A DNA stretch of 64,000 nucleotides from NCBI GenBank assembly GCA_047967505.1, contig CM106540.1. One strand, given 5' to 3'. A model generated the notes under the pieces. It saw only the letters and a list, made by a program, of their open reading frames with translations, did no database searches and was not told the DNA's origin. Both the position numbers and the translations under genes were made by a program. The DNA comes from Dipteris shenzhenensis (lineage: Eukaryota; Polypodiophyta; Polypodiopsida; Gleicheniales). Numbering within the stretch: the stretch's first letter is position 1; the number at the start of each line of letters is the position of its first letter. Of this stretch, positions 44,581 to 55,831 are shown one piece after another.

Positions 44581-46281
44581 CTAGCAATGAATAATGCTAC
44601 TGGCTTCCACCTCTATTAATCCCTCATTATTTGGAACCCATTCACGTTTCTTTTGCAAGCATCCCTCATAGAGTTGTTTTATTGTATATCTTCTCGGGAG
44701 ATTTTTCAATGGCTTTGGTTCATACCATAAAGCTGTGAATGTTATAGGAGTTCCCTTGTCATCCCTTTCTATCTTGGCAACCTTTGTAACCCAAATTGGG
44801 CCACCTTGGTCATCCAACTCTGAACCTGGATCAGATGCCCAAACTACAACAAATAGACCCTCTTCAATCTCATTAGATGGTATAAACTCTAGTAAGGGTT
44901 TGTCTCCCTTCCTGCCACAATATTTTCGAGGTGAAAGGCATTTCTCTACTTCCTCCATATCTACTAACATATTTATATCCAAAGGAAAACTTGGTGACCT
45001 AGCTTTTTCCGACCATAAGGATTCACAATATTCAATGCTCATTAAGTTTTCTTGTCTTTCTAAAGATTGGATAAGTGCTTGAGTTGATTTAATTGTCTCC
45101 AAATTCTTAGTTGATTGCTCAGGATATTTCTGCATCATACTTTGAAGATGTTTAATGAAGGCTTTCAAGCCTTTCATTTCATCTATGTCAAGTGATTTTT
45201 TTTTTGCAAGAACAAATCTAGTTTCTTCCAATGGAATTATTCGTTGTTATAAAGCATATGACTCACTCCATAAATGATCTCCATCTATTGAGTAGTGCTT
45301 CCATTGCATCACTGGAATATTGTTATGCATGTGAAACCAAAAGTAGTGTGGATTTGTGTGTCCTATTAGGGCATCATCTCCTATCTGTAAATGTGGCTCT
45401 ATGAATGCTCTCCAATCTACCATCCTCTCTAAGATAGCCACTTCTAATTCTTCCTTGTGAGACCCTCTAATTTTTTTCCCAATTCGAAATAGCATATCCT
45501 CCATTGTCAAAACATCCATTGACTTCAACTCACTAGAGATAACACTGAATATTTGATCTATGTCTTCATGTGTATGGCCGACAAGAAGAAAGCCAACTTC
45601 CACTTCTTCAAATATTTTCAAACCAACCAGCATAGAACATAAAGCAAATATATATTTATTCTTATTCTCTCTCCAACAATTATCAGCTTGTATTCGCAAT
45701 GTGTTAGGTAAACATCCGTGAGCATCTCTGACCTTTCTTATTGCTTTCATGATTGATGTAATAACCTGGTTACTATCATGGTCATGCAAACTATCAATCC
45801 ATACATCACAAAAGATTCGGTATCCACGTACTAATACTCCACACAAGTGTGTTTTTAGTCCACGTTTGCCCTCCAATGCCGGTGGGATACGTCTATATCG
45901 TGGCAAAGTTGTTGTATTCTGTGGTCCATGCCATCAATGGTGATGCACATGGACTTATCGACATGTGACATAGCTTCCTCTCTCCAAGAAGCATACAACT
46001 TTCAAGCATCGTGCACATGACACAAATCGATTGATCGCCATTTAATATATCTTCCTCGCTACTACTCACACTTACTATGTTCAATGGCAATTTTTAATTC
46101 ATCACATGTCTTACATTTTGACATCCTTTGCTTTGATGGTATCTTGACATGGCAAAAATCTCTACTCCAAATTTTGTACAAGGTTGATCGTGAAATCATG
46201 CTCTCGTCTCTGTCTTGTAAAGTTTTATTGACAGTTTTTAGGATGACCTTCTTTGTCATTCCCAAAGGAAGATGTTGACAT
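44581..46281 (-). pseudogene. DUF7869-type transposase-like gene, 3' segment
   Basis: Minus-strand reading. An N-terminal helical segment with a Cys pair (RMSKCKTCDELKIAIEH) precedes an RNase H-like domain. This has MCITIDGMDH (Asp codons 45933-45935 and 45924-45926), then PRYRRIPPALEGK and KTHLCGVLV, then LRIQADNCWREN (Asp 45682-45684), then VGFLLVGHTHEDIDQIFS (Glu-Asp 45562-45567). A charged C-terminal region with a WVTKV-containing block ends at 44581. The family role is unproven; the D...D...HED layout suggests a DDE-type nuclease. Five lesions are visible: TAG TAG at 46059-46064, TGA 46002-46004, a 1-base deletion near 45920 and TAA 45247-45249. All four stops fit C-to-T changes. The 5' part continues beyond Copia-2. 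Confidence 0.7.
46277..46281. other. Target site duplication, left copy (GACAT)
   Basis: GACAT directly before Copia-2; the matching copy is 52204-52208. Confidence 0.9.
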
Positions 46282-46639
46282 TGTTGAGATATCGAGCTCC
46301 ACTCGTGATATGCCAGGGTGACCATTGTGCATTTATGTCACCGACTTGTTTGCTGCAGATGCGGTTGGTACACCGCCCATGAATAATAGCTGGATGGTAG
46401 CTATCTTTATGTACTCTAGTTAGTGGCTCAGTTAGTATGCCACCTAGGTTAGTTGAGTTTGGTTTGAGATCAACATATAGGGTTCATCTATTCCTTTTGT
46501 ACTAGAGAGAGAGTTTTTTGGTTTTCACAACTAAGAAGAGGAAAACTGTATTCAGCCTCCACCGTTGTGTGTATTCCCCCATTGTGTATGTGAGAAAGCT
46601 ACAAGTTAGACTCCTTACCTCTCTCCCACTCTCTTCACA
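46282..46639 (+). repeat. Copia-2 5' LTR
   Basis: 358 bp, TGTTGAGATATCG to CTCTTCACA. Confidence 0.93.
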
Positions 46640-46651
46640 TGGTATCAGAGC
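46640..46651 (+). other. Copia-2 primer binding site
   Basis: TGGTATCAGAGC, complementary to initiator Met tRNA. Confidence 0.93.
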
Positions 46652-47136
46652 TCGGTTAGTGGTAAGGAGCTCAAGGAAGCAAACCAAGCTCGCAATGTCT
46701 TGGTAAGAGGATTAGTGTTGCTTTCCTTTTTTGAGTTTGGGAGCAAATCTCTGCAGGTAGCACAGCCGAAAAGTGCAAGAGTGCACTGTCTCAGATTGAG
46801 ATGCCCTTCGTGGTGCGGTGAGAGGGTAGTATATGCTACAGAAGTTTCGGGGCTATTTTGGTGGCGGAAGTTTTTGCGCAGGCACTCCGAAAAGTGCCCT
46901 GTTTTGGCTGTGCGACCATTGTTCTATAGGTCGGTGAAAAGTTGCTGCAAAAATTGCATCGTATGCCTATGCGCAGAGATATTGGGAGTGACAGTATCAT
47001 TCTTATTTCCTGTTGATGCAAAATCGTCACTAGGAAGTGACTGTGTGGTCAACCACTTTTGTCAGTTTTGCAGATTTGCCTTGTGAGGCAGAAGTTGTGT
47101 TTTTTGCAGTGACAGAATATTTTGCAGTGTTCTGTA
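46652..47136 (+). other. Copia-2 leader
   Basis: Untranslated leader between primer site and gag. An apparent 128-residue frame (46700-47086) is also present, with changes, in the duplicated leader at 51751-52302, but it has no recognisable domain and is probably fortuitous. Confidence 0.6.
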
Positions 47137-48120
47137 ATGGCGTCTGACTCTCTTTCACAAATTGTCATTGAAAAGCTTGATAAGAACAACTTCCAAGAAT
47201 GGAAGATTAGAATGACGAATTTCCTTATGGGAAAAGGCTATTGGGAGTTCATTACAGGAAATGAAGAAGAACCAGTTCTTCCTAATGTTCCCAATCAACA
47301 GGAAATGCAGGCATTTAAAGGCTGGCATGAGAGAGCCAAAAAAGTTATGTACTAGCTGTCTTTCAGTATTTTAGATTCTATGATTGTGCATATTCAGGAT
47401 GCAAGCACGCCCAAGGAGGCGTGGGATACTTTGGCAAAAATGTACAGCACAAATACGCAAGCCAAGAAAATGCAGCTCAAGAAGGAGTTGCACAATGTGT
47501 AGAGAGAAAATATGAGCATCAATGACTACCACATGAAGGTGAAGAAGATTGCAGATGCACTTGCTTCCATTGGGTCGCCAGTAGAAGATGATGATTTAGT
47601 TTATGTGACCTTGAATGGTCTAGGAAAGGATTATGCACAGTTCCGGACATCCATTGCCATCCGTGAAAAATTTCCTGATTTTGAGGAGTTGATTGCTCTT
47701 CTAATTTCTGAAGAGCAGAGAAATGGTGGTGCATCTTCTTCAAGAGGAACTTCAAAAGAAACTGTCTTCTACTCAAATGCTAGAAGAGGTAGAGGCAAAG
47801 GTAGAGTAGGCCGATCTGGAGGCCGTGGCAAAAATCAAAATATGCAGCAAATTCAAGAAAACCAGTCCTATGGAGGAGGACGTGGTAACCTTAGAGGCAA
47901 GGGGAGCCAAAGAGGTCGTGGTGGATGGCAGAGAGGCCAAAATGCAAACAGCAATGTTGAATGCTACTATTGTGGTAAAATGGGTCATATGGCTAAAGAC
48001 TGCTATAAAAAGCAAAATGACATTATGAATGGAAAATTGCAGCAAGGCAATTATGCATCCTCTAGTAGACAGGGTGATGACAGAAATGAGCATTTGTTTA
48101 TGGTGCAGCACATGACCAAT
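47137..48120 (+). pseudogene. Copia-2 gag with zinc knuckle, two stops
   Basis: ATG at 47137. KLDKNNFQEWKIRMTNFL and the UBN2 region (AWDTLAKMYSTNTQAKKMQL, LNGLGKDYAQFRTSIAI, FEELIALLISEEQR) are followed by a Gly/Arg-rich segment and a CCHC knuckle (CYYCGKMGHMAKDC). TAG at 47353-47355 and 47500-47502 interrupt a single continuous frame; both stand at expected Gln positions (CAG to TAG). Confidence 0.88.
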
Positions 48121-51100
48121 TCTGTTACAAGTGCAAAAGAAAGCAATGATGTGTGGTATGTTGACTCAGGTGCGTCAAACCACATGACAGGATTTGTGGA
48201 GACTGGTGATGATACTGCACATAATATTGTGCAGGTTGGTAAAATTCCTTTGTATGCAGGATGGGAAAAAGAAATCCCTATCTAATGTATTTCATTTTCG
48301 AACATCACCAAGAACTTGGTTTCTGTTGGTCAAATGGTTGAGCAGGGCTTGCAGGTCAGATTTAATCCTCATGGATTCTTTCTTGAGGATATGAAAAATA
48401 AAGGTCGCTTGATAGCAAAAGGGAAGAAGAAGCGCAGGATGTTTACGTTGGATGCGGACATGCCTGAATTGAGTGCAGCAATGTTTGCACATGGGACCGG
48501 TGTGGTTGCAGATATTGATATCTGGCATAAACGCATTGGTCATGTTAATGTACAGCGACTTAAATTAATGCAGGCCCAAAATATTGTTGTAGGATTGCCC
48601 AAGTTTAAGGTTGCAGAAATGCATAAGATATGTGAAGCCTGTCAATTTGGAAAACAGGCAAGGAAACCATTTCCTAGACATGTTCAAGAGAGTAAGAGGC
48701 CATTGGAATTAATCCACTCTGATGTGTGGACTACTAAAGCAGCATCTATTGGAGGCTGTCATTATTTTGTCACTTTTATTGATGACTACAGCAAAAAAGT
48801 TTGGGTGTATTTTATGAAAAAGAAAAGTGAAGTGCTTGGGCATTTCAAAGCTTTTAAAGCTATGGTTGAAAAAGAAACAAGCTTGCAAATAAAATGCCTA
48901 AGGTCAGATGGAGGGGGAGAGTACCTCTCAAATGAGTTTGCAAGGTTCCTGCAGGAGCATGGCATAAAGCAGCAATATTCATGCAGTCATACCCCACAGC
49001 AGAATGGACTTGCAGAAAGGAAAAACAAGCATATTGGAGAGGTATCTCGTGCCATGCTCAATGAAAAAGACCTGCCAGATTTTTATTGGGCTAAAGCAGT
49101 TGCTACAGCAGTCTACATAATGAACAGGACTCCCACTGCAGCAATACATGGCATGACGCCAGAGGAGAGGTATACTGGTAGGAAACCAGATATTTCTACT
49201 AAGAAGTGCATCTTTATTGGTTATTCTCTGCAGCAGAAAGGGTATAGATGCTATAACCCTTCTACTTGTAAGTCTACAGTAAGCAGAGATGTTTTTTATG
49301 AGATGAGCAGCTAGTATAAACCAATAAATGTGGTTGATGATGTAGATGCACAAAATGGTAATGCTGCACAGAATTCACAGCAGCAATCACAAAATATTAG
49401 TGGACCTATAGTGTCCTCTAGCAGTGGTTCACATACTTTGCCATGGACAGGCAGATTGAGATCAGGAGAATCTCCTCAAAGCAATGTAGATATTGGTATG
49501 CAGGTATCACGAAAAGGAAAAGAGAAAGTAGTTTAGCCCATGGTTGATGTGAATGCAGGTCACTCTTATGTGGATGGTGAATCCAGTGGCTCAGAACATA
49601 GCATTGATGATGAGTTGGGTATTCCTTCTGTTGTTACACCTAGAGTAAGGAAGACCAGGGATGTTTTGAGAGCACCTGGTCGTGAGCCTATTTTGCGCAG
49701 GTCTACCAGAGTCAAGTATCCTATGGATAGGCTGAAATATGATGGATTTACAGCCATTCACTATGCCTATATGGTCAAAGTGATACAAGAACCAGAACCC
49801 ACTTCTTTTGAGCAAGCCATGGGAAAATAAAAATGGGAGAAAGCCATGGATGAAGAAATGGATGCCTTGGAAGCAAATGCTACATGGGAATTGGTGCCTT
49901 TGCCTAAAGACAAGAATGCAATTGGTTGCAAGTGGGTCTATAAGGTGAAGCACAATGCAAATGGTTCTGTGAGCAGATACAAGGCAAGATTAGTTGTCAA
50001 GGGGTATGCATAGACATATGGCATTGATTATGAAGAAACATTTAGTCCGGTTGCAAGGATGGCAACTGTAAGAGTAGTCATTGCTATGGCTGCATCGAAG
50101 GGATGGCCCTTACATCAGATGCATGTAAAGAATGCTTTCTTGCATGGTGATTTGCAAGAAGAGGTCTATATGGAGTAGCCGCCAAGTTATGTGCATTCTG
50201 TTCATCTTGAGTTTGTTTGCAGGTTGAAGAAAGCCTTGTATGGCTTGAAGCAAGCACCAGAGCATGGTCTGACAAGATAGGATAGTATCTTGTCACTATT
50301 GGCTTTCAGATTTCCATGGCAGATTTCTCACTTTATGTGAGAAAAACAGAGAAAGGTATTATGCTGCTTGTCATTTATGTTGATGATTTAATCATCACAG
50401 GTGATAGTGATGAAGATATCCTTCATGTGAAAACGCTATTGAAGCAGAAGTTTGAGATGAAGGATTTGGGAGAGCTGCGTTACTTCTTGGGCATTGAGGT
50501 GATTAGATCCACAAGTGGGATATGGCTCTTGCAGAGGCAATATGGATTGGACATGCTGTCCAAATATGGGATGACAGGCTATAAGCCTATCTTAGTTCCT
50601 TTGGAGTAGAATGTGAAGCTGAGTGCAGATGCAGGTGAGCTTCTAGAAGATCCTACTATGTACAGATGCATAGTAGGAAGTTTGATTTATATCACTATTA
50701 CCAGGCCAAATTTGAGCTATGATGTTGGGTTGGTAAGTTAGTTTATGCAGGCTCCAAGGAAACCGCATTTGGATGCGGCTAGACGCATACTAAGGTATGT
50801 GAAGTCCACATTGCAGTATGGACTATTTTATGAGACTGGGGTTCATATACAGTTGCATGGTACACTGATGCTGATTGGGCCGGTAGTATTTCTGATAGAC
50901 GATCTACCAGTGGATATGTGTTTTCTTTTAGGAGTGCTGCAATCACTTGGAGCAGCAAGAAACAACCTACAGTTGCCTTGTCGAGCACAGAGGCTGAATA
51001 CAGGGGTGCAGCAATGGCTGCATGTGAGGCAGCTTGGTTGCATAAGCTGCTTTATGATATGCATCAGTCTATAGATGGGCCAGTTGTCATTTATTGTGAC

Positions 51101-51376
51101 AACATGAGCAGTATGCACTTGGCAAATAACCTAGTCTATCATGCTAGAACAAAGCACATTGAGGTGCATTACCACTATGTGCGGGAGAAGGTTCTAGTAG
51201 GTTTTATTGATCTAGTTTATGTCAGCACAGAGGATCAGGTAGCTGACATATTCACGAAGGCATTGGGCACAGAGAAGCTGCGCAAGTTCAGAGACCTATT
51301 TGGTGTGCAGGAATTGGGATTGAGCTCGAGGGGGAGTGTTGAGATATCGAGCTCCACTCGTGATATGCCAAGGTGA
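48121..51376 (+). pseudogene. Copia-2 pol: protease, integrase, RT, RNase H, decayed
   Basis: Protease YVDSGASNHMTG (48158). Compensating indels near 48250 and 48297. Pre-integrase and integrase 48316-49314 (HKRIGHVN, CEACQFGKQ, HSDVW, FIDDYSKKVW, SDGGGEYLSN, TPQQNGLAERKN). A linker, then reverse transcriptase ([34 protein letters not shown]), then RNase H ([40 protein letters not shown]). Stops: TAG at 49312, 49534, 50011, 50176, 50283, 50607 and 50739, and TAA at 49828. All lie at positions where Gln is expected. Indels also occur near 50257 and 50859. Non-functional. Confidence 0.9.
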
Positions 51377-51690
51377 CTGTTGTGCATTTATGTCACCGAC
51401 TTGTTAGCTGCAGATGCGGTTGGTACACCGCCCATGAATAATAGCTGGATGGCAGCTATCTTTATGTACTCTAGTTAGTGGCTCAGTTAGTATGCCACCT
51501 AGGTTAGTTGAGTTTGGTTTGAGACCCACATATAGGGTTCATCTATTCCTTTTGTACTAGAGAGAGAGTTTTTTGGCTTTCACAACTAAGAACAGGACAA
51601 CTACATTCAACCTCCACCGTTGTGTGTATTCCCCCATTGTGTATGTGAGAAAGCTGCAAGTGAGACTCCTTACCTGCCACTCTCTTCACA
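51337..51690 (+). repeat. Copia-2 middle (full) LTR
   Basis: 354 bp, same ends as 46282-46639. It is preceded by the purine tract GAGCTCGAGGGGGAG. The pol frame runs a short way into it. Confidence 0.93.
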
Positions 51691-52120
51691 TGGTATCAGA
51701 GCTCAGTTCGTGGTAAGGAGCTCAAGGAAGCAAACCAAGCTCGCAGTGTCTTGGTAAGAGGATCAGTGTTGCTTTCCTTTTTTGAGTTTGGGAGCAAATC
51801 TCTGCAGGTAGCACAACCGAAAAGTGCAAGAGTGCACTGTCTCAGATTGAGACGCCCTTCGCGGTGCGGTGAGAGGGTAGTGTATGCTACAGAAGTTTCG
51901 GGGCCATTTTGGTGGCGGAAGTTTTTGCGCAGGCACTCCGAAAAGTGCCCTGTTTTGGCTGTGCAACCATTGTTCTGCAGGTCGGTGAAAAGTTGCTACA
52001 GAAATTGCATCGTATGCCTATGTGCAGAGATATTGGGAGTGACAGTATCATTCTTATTGCTTGTTGATGCAAAATCGTCACTAGGAAGTGACTGTGTGGT
52101 CAAATACCACTTTTGTCAGT
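51691..52120 (+). repeat. Second copy of the Copia-2 primer site and leader
   Basis: Starts with TGGTATCAGAGC and follows 46640-47065 closely, then breaks off after TTTTGTCAGT and joins the LTR tail. It is the interior of a second, almost fully deleted element sharing the middle LTR. Confidence 0.9.
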
Positions 52121-52203
52121 CTCCACCATTATGTGTAGTCCCCCATTGTGTATGTGAGAAAGCTACAAGTGAGGCTCCTTACCCCTCTCCCACTCTCTTC
52201 ACA
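52121..52203 (+). repeat. Copia-2 truncated third LTR
   Basis: The last 83 bases of the LTR (CTCCACCATTATGTG to CTCTTCACA), followed directly by GACAT, the right target duplication (52204-52208). Confidence 0.9.
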
Positions 52204-52208
52204 GACAT

Positions 52209-52402
52209 TCGACACGTCCATCTAGCATCATTTGTTGAAGATGAGGCTATGGTGATGCATGGTCTTCGAGAACTTGCTTTAATGTTGCGGTTGCATTTAT
52301 AGTGCTTCCATGGCATTTAAGCTTGTAGGTATTTCCATGAATTGTATGAACCAATTTTTCTTTCACCACTGCCCAGATGGTCCAGTATGTGCCATGTGGG
52401 GA
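52209..52402 (-). pseudogene. DUF7869-type gene, middle segment
   Basis: On the minus strand an open frame reads HGTYWTIWAVVKEKLVHTIH, then NTYKLKCHGSTINATATLKQ, then PHLQQMMLDGRVEC. It passes in frame through the ATGTC target site into QHLPLGMTKK at 46276. TAG at 52247-52249 is the only stop and fits CAG to TAG. Its upstream end abuts the DNA transposon at 52403 and joins in frame to 60131. Confidence 0.7.
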
Positions 52403-52427
52403 GGTAGCAAGCTAAGGGTGTCCACTT
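52403..52427 (+). repeat. Left terminal inverted repeat (25 bp)
   Basis: Perfect complement of 60106-60130 over 25 bases. Similarity stops inward after CCACTT. Confidence 0.8.
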
Positions 52428-52496
52428 CCAGACCACTTTCGGGTGAGTGTGACACCCGCTCGAGTGAAAATACAAAGGTTTTGCTTCGGTCTCCAA

Positions 52497-53115
52497 TACC
52501 TCGATCGAGGTATAAGCTCCAATGAAAATCACACATGAGCACAACCGAGCCAAGCCAATACCTCGATCGAGGTACTGCGCTTTTTCACCGGACCGAGCTT
52601 CTACCTCGATCGAGGCTTGCTGGCAAGCCAGCTATACATGCCACATCTACCTCGTTCGAGGTATCGTGGCAATCCAGCTCAACCTCGATCGAGGTCAGGT
52701 GGCATGTCCAGCATACCTCGATCGAGGTATGTGCCATCCGACAGGGCAGCCAACAGGGCGGATGACATACCTCGATCGAGGTATGCTAGACACATGACTT
52801 GGCATCCCGCTTCTGCCAACATACCACGATCGAGGTATCGTGGCATGTCAAAACCTCCATCGACGTGGATGTACCGAGATGTATGGGCATGTCACAATAC
52901 CTCGATCGAGGTATTGTGGCATTAAATGTACCGAGATGTATGGGCATGTCAAGAATACCTCGATCGAGGTATCGTGGCATGCCAATACCTCGATCGAGGT
53001 AGATGTGCCGAGATGTATGGGCATGTCAAGAATACCTCGATCGAGGTAGCTGAACCCTAATTTTTATTATAAAAGGAGAGCGACCCCCCTCATTCCGCAT
53101 ACCTCGATCGAGCTC
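52497..53115. repeat. Array of TACCTCGATCGAGGTA palindromes (left cluster)
   Basis: Fourteen sites, perfect or near: 52497, 52559, 52602, 52648, 52681, 52714, 52768, 52822, 52852 (degenerate), 52898, 52956, 52986, 53033 and 53100. Eight are perfect 16-mers. Some extend to 20-22 bases. Spacers are 20-65 bp, and several share CCGAGATGTATGGGCATGTC. The last sites directly precede a TATA box. The symmetry suggests dimer binding by a transposon-encoded protein. Confidence 0.93.
53068..53075 (+). promoter_or_regulatory. TATA box next to the palindrome array
   Basis: TATAAAAG, 131 bases before ATG 53199, in a sequence that turns GC-rich downstream like a transcribed leader. The palindrome array lies immediately upstream in the position of an upstream activating region. 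Confidence 0.6.
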
Positions 53116-53198
53116 TTCCTCATCCACCGATTTCGGATTTGTCGAACTTCGACGGAATTGCGCGAGCGACGGAGAGCCACGAACGGACATCGACGGAG

Positions 53199-53224
53199 AT
53201 GGCCGGAGCGGCGGGAGAGTCCAG
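53199..53224 (+). CDS. Predicted exon 1 of small transposon protein
   Basis: ATG GCC GGA GCG GCG GGA GAG TCC AG, then the donor GTAGGG. It encodes MAGAAGES plus two bases of a Ser codon. Joining to the acceptor at 55830-55831 completes that codon and opens the 55832-56009 exon in frame, giving about 67 residues. The intron would be 2.6 kb and contain the AT-rich tandem repeat. The prediction rests on TATA spacing, splice borders and phase; no homology is known. Confidence 0.4.
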
Positions 53225-53240
53225 GTAGGGTTTTTTTTAA

Positions 53241-54640
53241 TGTAGCATTTTCTTTTTGGTAGAATTTGATTAAATTTTAGTTTATAAGAAAAATTATAAA
53301 ATGCATTTTAATGTTTTTTTGAAATTTATGAATTACGAGATTTTTTATTTAAAATGTGAAAATTAATTTTTTTTTTTAAATAGAGCTTTTTTTAGTAAAT
53401 AAAAAAACGTTCATATTAATAATTATAAAATATTTATAAATTTGAAATGCATTTGTAAATTATTTTTTTTTTAATTTTTAAATTACGACATTTATAATTT
53501 AAAATGTGAAAATTTTAAATTTAAAAAACGTTTAATGAGGCATTTTTTATTCAAAATGTGAAAATGTTCAATATTTCTGTTTTTTTTATGTAGCATTTTC
53601 TTTTTGGTAGAATTTGATTAAATTTTAGTTTATAAGAAAAATTATAAAATGCATTTTAATGTTTTTCTGAAATTTATGAATTACGAGATTTTTTATTTAA
53701 AATGTGAAAATTAATTTATTTTTTTTAAATAGAGCTTTTTTTAGTAAATAAAAAAACGTTCATATTAATAATTATAAAATATTTATAAATTTGAAATGCA
53801 TTTGTAAAATTTTTTTTTTAATTTTTAAATTACGACATTTATAATTTAAAATGTGAAAATTTTAAATTTAAAAAACGTTTAATGAGGCATTTTTTATTCA
53901 AAATGTGAAAATGTTCAATATTTCTGTTTTTTTTATGTAGCATTTTCTTTTTGGTAGAATTTAATTAAATTTTAGGTTAAAAGAAAAATAATAAAAATTT
54001 TCTAAATTTCAAATGCAATATAATGTTTTTTTGAAATTTATGAATTACGACATTTTTTATTTAAAATGTGAAAATGAAATTTTTTTTTCAAAATAGAGCT
54101 TTTTTAGTAAATAAAAAAACGTTCATATTAATAATTATAAAATATTTATAAATTTGAAATGCATTAGTAAATTTTTTTTAAATTTTTGAATTACGACATT
54201 TATAATTTAAAATGTGAAAATTTTAAATTTAAAAAACGTTTAATGAGGCATTTTTTATTCAAAATGTGAAAATGTTCTATATTTCTGTTTTTTTTATGTA
54301 GCATTTTCTTTTTGGTAGAATTTAATTAAATTTTAGTTTATAAGGAAAATTATAAAAAATTTCTAAATTTATAATGCATTTTAATGTTTTTTTGAAATTT
54401 ATAAATTACGACATTTTTTATTTAAAATGTGAAAATGAATTATTATTTTTTTAAATAGAGCTATTTTTATTAAATAAAAAAACGTTCATAGGAATAATTA
54501 TAAAGTATTTATAACTTTGAAATGCATTTGTAAATTTTATTTTTTTTTGAATTACGACATTTATAATTTAAAATGTGAAAATTTTAAATTTAAAAAACGT
54601 TTAATGAGGCATTTTTTATTCAAAATGTGAAAATGTAAAA
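53241..54640. repeat. Four tandem copies of an AT-rich unit, about 350 bp each
   Basis: Units begin with TGTAGCATTTTCTTTTTGGT at 53241, 53589, 53936 and 54297 (periods 348, 347 and 361) and each ends in GAGGCATTTTTTATTCAAAA and AATGTGAAAATG. The first two are nearly identical; the fourth is the most diverged. Within each unit AATTACGA and AAAATGTGAAAA words recur, so the unit itself arose by an older duplication. Confidence 0.93.
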
Positions 54641-55831
54641 ATTAGGTTTTTAAAAATCATCTTTAGGAATGGCCACTAGTTGAGGTGGATTGCCCAACCA
54701 AAATAGGAAATGAAGATACAAGACATTTTGTACAAGACTCACTCGACTTATCAAATTAATACACAAACATAAACCTACTAGTCAACTATTGGAGTTGGAC
54801 ATTAAAGATTGACTAGTGACATGGTTGGTGACCAAAGCTTGAAGTTGACTAGACACTTTGGGACAAGCAAGTTCTTTAGAAGGAAACTAGGTTTTAATCA
54901 TCCCTAATATATTGGGAAATTACTAATGATAAATCATCCTTTAACTATTTGGCAATTAGTAAGGATCGATTCTACTAGGAAATATGTTGAAGGCATATGT
55001 CCCCTATTAGTCAATAGATTGATTAGACTAAGCATGCATGATAAGGCTATAGCTTGGAAATGCCTAGATAGTGGCTTAGTCCAAATCTTCAATATCCCTT
55101 AAGAAGACATGAAATAGTGGCTTAGACCTTAAGAAGACATGGAATAGTTTGCAAATGTCTAATTCTTCTAGTTATGCATAGACTCTAGCATAACTGAAAA
55201 AAGAATATTACAAGATTGAGAATATTTGGATGGGTCTTCAAGAACTCGAATATTACGGTCTGTGCCTATAAACTGTTTGAGATTCTTATGCTATCACTAT
55301 GGCATGCTTTAGATCTAGCACTTTGATCATGTTTGTTGTCTAGTTCCATAATTCATCTACTTCTCTTATATGTATAAGAAGAAAGAAATACGCCATAGAG
55401 AAACTGAAAGTTTAACTAGAATACCTAACATTCATTGCACATGGGACTCTAGTGGATCTATATTCATTCCACATTTATGCTAATATATGCAAGTGTTTTG
55501 ATCAACTATAGACCTAAGTTCAAATTATTGGATAAAAAGTGAAAAAAGGGAAACATATAAGGAAAAAATATTTGAGACATCTAAGTTTAAAAATGCAACA
55601 ACTAGAGTGAAAAAATTCTAATCAAAATTAAGAATTATTAATAATATTGATTAATATTGAGCCACACATTTGGCCCATCTACCGGTAGGTGCATAGGATC
55701 TACCTCATCAAGGAGTACGTACAAATAGTTTTCATTACGTAAATAGATTATAAGTCATATTGAATAGAATATTATTTTCATTACCCAAATAGAATATTAA
55801 TTTCCATGTGTTTTTTTTGTGCATGCGCCAG
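54641..55831. other. AT-rich non-coding DNA within the transposon
   Basis: No frame or repeat of note. If the two-exon model is right, this is the 3' part of its intron. Confidence 0.5.

Larger units (their letters stand above)
46282..52203 (+). mobile_element. Copia-2: Ty1/Copia composite with three LTRs
   Basis: Order: full LTR (46282-46639), internal region, full LTR (51337-51690), a second copy of the leader (51691-52120), then the last 83 bp of an LTR (52121-52203). One target duplication, GACAT, flanks the whole, so it entered as a unit or became composite by recombination without disturbing the edges. The two full LTRs differ at well over a dozen positions plus a 4-base indel, so the element is clearly older than Copia-1. 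It interrupts the minus-strand DUF7869-type gene within coding sequence. Confidence 0.92.

Noticed and set aside
46700-47086. 128-residue frame in the Copia-2 leader, repeated at 51751-52302
   Set aside because: Its repetition is explained by the leader duplication; no domain, and it lies before gag in the untranslated leader.
47137-51376. Alternative genetic code with TAG/TAA as Gln
   Set aside because: The receptor kinase (908 codons) and Copia-1 pol (about 780 codons) use CAG and CAA with no internal TAG or TAA, so the stops in Copia-2 are mutations.
52497-53115. CRISPR-like array of regularly spaced repeats
   Set aside because: Repeats are perfect palindromes with irregular, partly repeated spacers, in a eukaryotic nuclear transposon; no CRISPR context.
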